Positions 8,820-11,767 of a DNA stretch of 11,767 nucleotides are shown here, piece by piece; the first letter of the stretch is position 1; each line of letters starts with the position of its first letter. Origin of the DNA: Basidiobolus heterosporus B8920 (lineage: Eukaryota > Basidiobolomycota > Basidiobolomycetes > Basidiobolales > Basidiobolaceae); assembly GCA_000697455.1 (NCBI GenBank), contig JNET01029282.1, forward strand, positions 1 to 11,767, in the 5' to 3' direction. The notes beneath the pieces were generated by a model, which was given only the letters and a program-made list of their open reading frames with translations, did not search any database and was not told where the DNA came from. A program made the translations under genes and the position numbers.

Positions 8820-8960
8820 TAGTAGGTTTCTGGTACTTCCCTTAGCAAGTCTACATGTTTGAAAAGCATAAATGCCTACTTTAAACAATAAATCTATAGG
8901 TGAACTTTCAAAATCTTATGATGATGTAGGAAATCTGGGTGTAAATTTTATGTTGACATG
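8820..8960. repeat. Third, weak fragment of the foldback repeat
   Basis: The stretch around 8866-8902 (aagcataaatgcc, then caataaatctataggtga) resembles the left-arm stretch at 80-122 (aagtataaatgtc, then caataaatctacaagtga) in direct orientation. Flanking similarity is poor and the edges are estimates. A 61-codon open frame starting at 8872 lies over it and is not called as a gene. Confidence 0.45.
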
Positions 8961-9914
8961 GGAAAGTGAGCAATCCCGTGCTACTATCCAGTGTAATCTG
9001 ATTATCTCTAAAATTGTGGTAATGTTGGGCTTAGAATATTGGTATAATTTTAAATGAATAATTAAGTGCTGGCTCTGAAGGAATCAAATTCCAGTGATTT
9101 TTCATAATTCGAAAATTTTACTCGGAAAATTATGGGTAAATAAGAACATTAAGAAGTTCCATAACATCCGGTATATTTTTGATCTATTCAAGCTTAACAC
9201 CTTCAATGTAAGCGTAGCAATTTGTAACAAAACGGTCAGATACAATGTAGAGTTACGGGAAGATTACTACCGTTGATTACGAGTGACGCGTGAAAGCCAT
9301 GACAACGTAAACCCAATGTAAGTTCATCGATTTCTGCTCGCACTATTTTGATCTCAAACAAATCGCATTTCAGGCAAATCTATGGTCTCCTAAACTTTAC
9401 TCACCCAAACATGGACTTCGGATCTAAAAGCAGACAATCTATCACTCCATATCTCAGAGAGCTGCTAGTGTTGTTGACTGTCAGGATGTACTGAAGATAC
9501 ACGGGGATCATGGGGTGACCGAAAGACGAGACTCCGGGCTTGAGATTTGAAGCCTATTTGGAAATCGCCTGAAGAAATATAGAATTGATTAGAAATCAAA
9601 TTTAAAACCTAAATTGCTGAATTGTGATTGAAATCCATCAAAACACTTGGAAACACATCAGAACACGGTAAAATAGGGAGAATCTCGCCATCTTAGGAAT
9701 ATTGGTCTAGTTCCTTTGAGGCAGTGATGTGTCGGAGTCGTTGGGGTAAGTATTTTTATAGAGATTCTTACTAATAAAATCTATCAATGAACGGATTGTT
9801 GTGTTGGATTAAGGCAAAACCGGGGCAAGTATGGCAAATAATTTAAATGACGTATATTTTTTTCAAATCAACTTGGAATCAGGTTAGTTGCTGTCTCACT
9901 GTCAGTTTTTAGAC
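8961..9914. other. Gene-poor stretch with short coding-like remnants on both strands
   Basis: No gene can be defined, but parts look unlike random AT-rich spacer. On the plus strand a textbook-looking 56-nt intron (9318-9373, GTAAGT...TTTCAG) is followed by an open frame of about 39 codons to 9490. On the minus strand, 9553-9401 is open for 50 codons (contains VYLQYILTVNNTSSSLRYG) and ends at a GTGAGT, and a CTAAT branch-like site with TTCTTCAG lies just upstream (9592-9569). Also on the minus strand, about 9358-9242 is open (contains LTLGLRCHGFHASLVING). At 9746 a GTAAGTAT donor with a downstream TACTAAT appears on the plus strand. These calls conflict with one another. A decayed gene, or one small gene, is possible. 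Confidence 0.3.
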
Positions 9915-9998
9915 CATGCTGCTTGTCATGTTACTTATCATGTTGCTTGTCATGTTACTTATCATGTTGCTTGTCATGTTGCTTGTCATGTTGCTAGA
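9915..9998. repeat. 12-bp minisatellite, seven tandem units
   Basis: Seven head-to-tail units of catgttgcttgt, with a variant catgttacttat alternating in units 2 and 4; the first and last units carry small changes. The 84-bp block is a multiple of three, and on the minus strand it reads as a Ser-Asn-Met-Thr/Ile repeat. It is not a CRISPR array because there are no spacers. Confidence 0.92.
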
Positions 9999-10088
9999 AA
10001 AACCCCGACTTCTACCATATTCGCTGTTGTACTCGTTCACAACGGTACAATCGACCAACGTGCTGTGACCACCTAACAAATCAGCAAC
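9999..10088 (-). pseudogene. Possible RRM (RNA-binding domain) exon fragment
   Basis: On the minus strand a 30-codon stretch reads VADLLGGHSTLVDC followed by TVVNEYNSEYGRSRGF. This resembles the helix 1, strand 2 and RNP1 start of an RNA recognition motif, where the family usually continues GFGFVTF. An intron-like 38-nt stretch (10126-10089, GTAAGA...CTGAT...CTCAG) lies directly upstream. The match stops at RGF, where the minisatellite begins in the same frame. The RNP2 motif expected about 30 residues earlier is not found, so this looks like a gene remnant, or chance similarity. Confidence 0.3.
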
Positions 10089-10102
10089 CTGAGGCATATC
10101 AG

Positions 10103-10601
10103 TCACTTTGTGATGAGAAGTCTTACTAAAAGCAGTCTCTGGTTTTGGTGACCAATGGTACTGAATTAGGGAAATTCCACTTTTGCTCAATCCAGCAGTG
10201 AGATAAGCCAAGTTAGGGCTATGTTGTAGAAAGCTCAGGTGGTATTGCTTTGTTGGGGCACTTAAAAGAACAAAGACTACGGAGAAAAGATCATCAACAA
10301 AGATAGACAAAACGATCTATCGCCCTAATTAGATACTGGGCGAGGGATGCTGTTCCTGTTGGTTCGGACTACTTCATGCTTATAGTTAGGCTAACATACA
10401 TTTGACCATTTTTGGGATTTTTTTCACGTACCTCTAGGATGGTCGGCATCCGGCTACCTGGACATATCTACTGCATTGTAGATTGTCCAATATCGTTCGA
10501 TTAAAATACATGTGGCAATTCGGGTCTCTCCTTAAGGGAAATCCTTCTTCCTGTTGAAGAAAACTTTGAAGGTATCAAGGTTTGCCTTGGGTGTATTTTA
10601 G
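10103..10601. other. Intergenic region upstream of the second peptide transporter
   Basis: The left half is open on the minus strand (to about 10310) as part of the same long frame that covers the RRM-like fragment, but has no further recognised motif. The right half is the promoter of the second transporter. Apart from the TATTTAA box it shows little visible similarity to the upstream region of the first transporter. Confidence 0.4.
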
Positions 10602-10609
10602 TATTTAAA
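10602..10609 (+). promoter_or_regulatory. TATTTAAA box upstream of the second peptide transporter
   Basis: tatttaaa ends 26 nt before the first ATG at 10636 and matches the box at 6080-6087 of the paralogue in sequence and position. Confidence 0.45.
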
Positions 10610-10635
10610 CTCGAGTGGCTCTCCTTTACTTAGCC

Positions 10636-11767
10636 ATGATGATGGAAGATACGTATTACAAAGAGGAGAGTTTCGAGAAAGTTAAGGAGAAGGACGTTGT
10701 TGCTGGAAGGCTCACTGAAGTCGACGGAGTAGACACTAGGAACTTACGTAGAGTGGGTGAGCGGATTCCATTAGCAGCGTGGATTATTCTCCTGGGTAAG
10801 TCAATGCCACATTAAATCAATCACAAGTCAATGTCATATTAAATCAATCACCATTTATCCTTATGTGTATCCATTTGATTTGTGCATTTGATTTGTACAT
10901 TTGATAGTTGAGTTCAGTGATCGATTCGCATTTCGTGGTGGTGTGATCACCTTTATGAACTATGTGAGATGGCCATTACATCACAAAAAGCCAGCTGGTG
11001 CTCTAGGAAAAGGTGAAACGACCGCTTACGCACTTAAGCAAGTCTTCGCTTTAGTATGCTACATATGGCCGTTATTCATTGGAATCATCTGCGATCAGTA
11101 CTGGGGGAAATACAAAGCCATCCTGTTCTCGTGTTGCGTGTTTGTCGTTGGATGGACTCTTTTGACATTGACCTCAATCCCACCCGCACTAGAGGCCGGA
11201 GCTGGACTTCCCGGCTATTGCGTGTCAATCATCATTATCGGTAAGTGACCTCTTCTTGGTTTAAAAGATTCCATGCAGTAATAGTAACACTTATTTAGCT
11301 TGTGGGTCCGGAGGAATCAAGACTCTCGTACAACCCATGGCTGCTGATCAGTTTCAGACGGACAAGATGAAGATCAAGAAAATCAAGGGAGAGACTGTGG
11401 TGGTAGACCCGGAGATTAATTGCATGACAATGTACCATTATTTCATCGGGGTCATGCATGCTGGTTCCCTTGTTGGTGGTCTCATTTCCCCATACGCCGA
11501 AAGCCGTATTGGTTTCTGGCTTAGTTTTCTGTTTCCTGCCTTGCTTACTATGATTTCTGGTACTATCTTTTATTCGTGCCGTGGAAAATACGTGAAGGTC
11601 CCCCCAACTGGGGATTCGCCATTGCTCAAGTTGTGCAAATGCTACATATACGGTAGGAAGCGTCGCAGTCGTGCTAATCCTAAGCCTGCATCTGTTATGG
11701 AGTGCGCAAAGACGAACGCCCCATCCGGAGTCCCACCGGAAACTGAAGAAGAGAAAACCAAGAAAAC
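10636..11767 (+). CDS. POT/PTR2-family peptide transporter, second tandem copy, partial (3' end beyond window)
   Basis: Predicted proton-coupled peptide symporter, paralogous to the gene at 6117. Exons seen are 10636-10795, 10908-11240 and 11299 to the window end. Introns are 112 and 58 nt, both phase 1 and at the same codons as in the first copy. Exon 2 is again exactly 333 nt, and exon 3 aligns to 6740-7208 without gaps. Over exon 2, about 96 of 112 residues are identical. The start has three consecutive ATG codons (10636, 10639, 10642), so the first residues are uncertain. The helix 1 motif reads VEFSDRFAFRG, so the usual ExxER is ExxDR (D58, R59). GIICDQYWGKYKAI and ACGSGGIKTLVQPMAADQF are present. 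The window stops inside the long central loop (EEEKTKK). No break is seen in the visible part. Confidence 0.92.
10798..10907. repeat. Two tandem duplications filling intron 1 of the second transporter
   Basis: A 27-nt unit (aagtcaatgccacattaaat and seven more) at 10798-10824 is repeated at 10825-10851 with two C/T differences. Further on, a 13-nt unit catttgatttgtg (10872-10884) is repeated at 10885-10897 and partly at 10898-10907, up to the splice acceptor. Together they account for the 112-nt length against 57 nt in the paralogue. Confidence 0.85.

Noticed and set aside
9727-9890. Tiny spliced plus-strand frame starting ATGTGTCGG with a GTAAGT donor
   Set aside because: The acceptor is uncertain and the product would be about 30 residues with no recognisable feature.
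9915-9998. CRISPR-like array
   Set aside because: The units are contiguous 12-mers without spacers, so this is a minisatellite, and the genome is eukaryotic.
10260-10310. Short motif IFVDDLFSVV on the minus strand, recalling retroelement enzymes
   Set aside because: The resemblance is only a few residues, with no surrounding domain, terminal repeats or other parts of such an element.

Overview
The window looks like nuclear DNA of a fungus. It carries a eukaryotic cytosolic ribosomal protein gene (uS13/RPS18) and two fungal-type POT/PTR2 peptide transporters. All protein genes are split by introns of about 55-160 nt with GT...AG ends. Some genes lack recognisable orthologues, and one encodes a polytopic membrane protein of a general type I associate with early-diverging (zygomycete-like) fungi. 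That phylum-level placement is only a guess; 'fungus' is well supported.

Layout. Positions 1-~640 hold a large imperfect palindrome (foldback repeat) centred at 198, with its left arm cut by the window edge. RPS18 lies at 1223-1853 (minus). Two more minus-strand genes follow: a 159-aa two-helix membrane protein with a PPSY (PY) motif (2526-3064) and a 292-aa polytopic membrane protein (3423-4365). A divergent promoter region (4366-5034) separates these from a 130-aa single-pass membrane protein on the plus strand (5035-5482). A complete five-exon peptide transporter (555 aa) occupies 6117-8039. A 2.6-kb gene-poor stretch follows, with decayed copies of the same foldback repeat, short coding-like remnants on both strands, a 12-bp minisatellite and an RRM-like fragment. 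A second, tandem peptide transporter starts at 10636 and runs off the window.

How the genes relate. The two transporters are clear tandem duplicates: exon 2 is 333 nt in both, introns sit at the same codons, and all of them are phase 1. Divergence between them is patchy. The PY-motif protein could be an adaptor for an Rsp5/Nedd4-type ubiquitin ligase, which in fungi controls turnover of plasma-membrane transporters; a link to the neighbouring transporters is speculation. No mobile-element coding gene, CRISPR array or tRNA was recognised. The most unusual signals are the foldback repeat family, whose copies differ almost only by transitions, and the tandem transporter pair.
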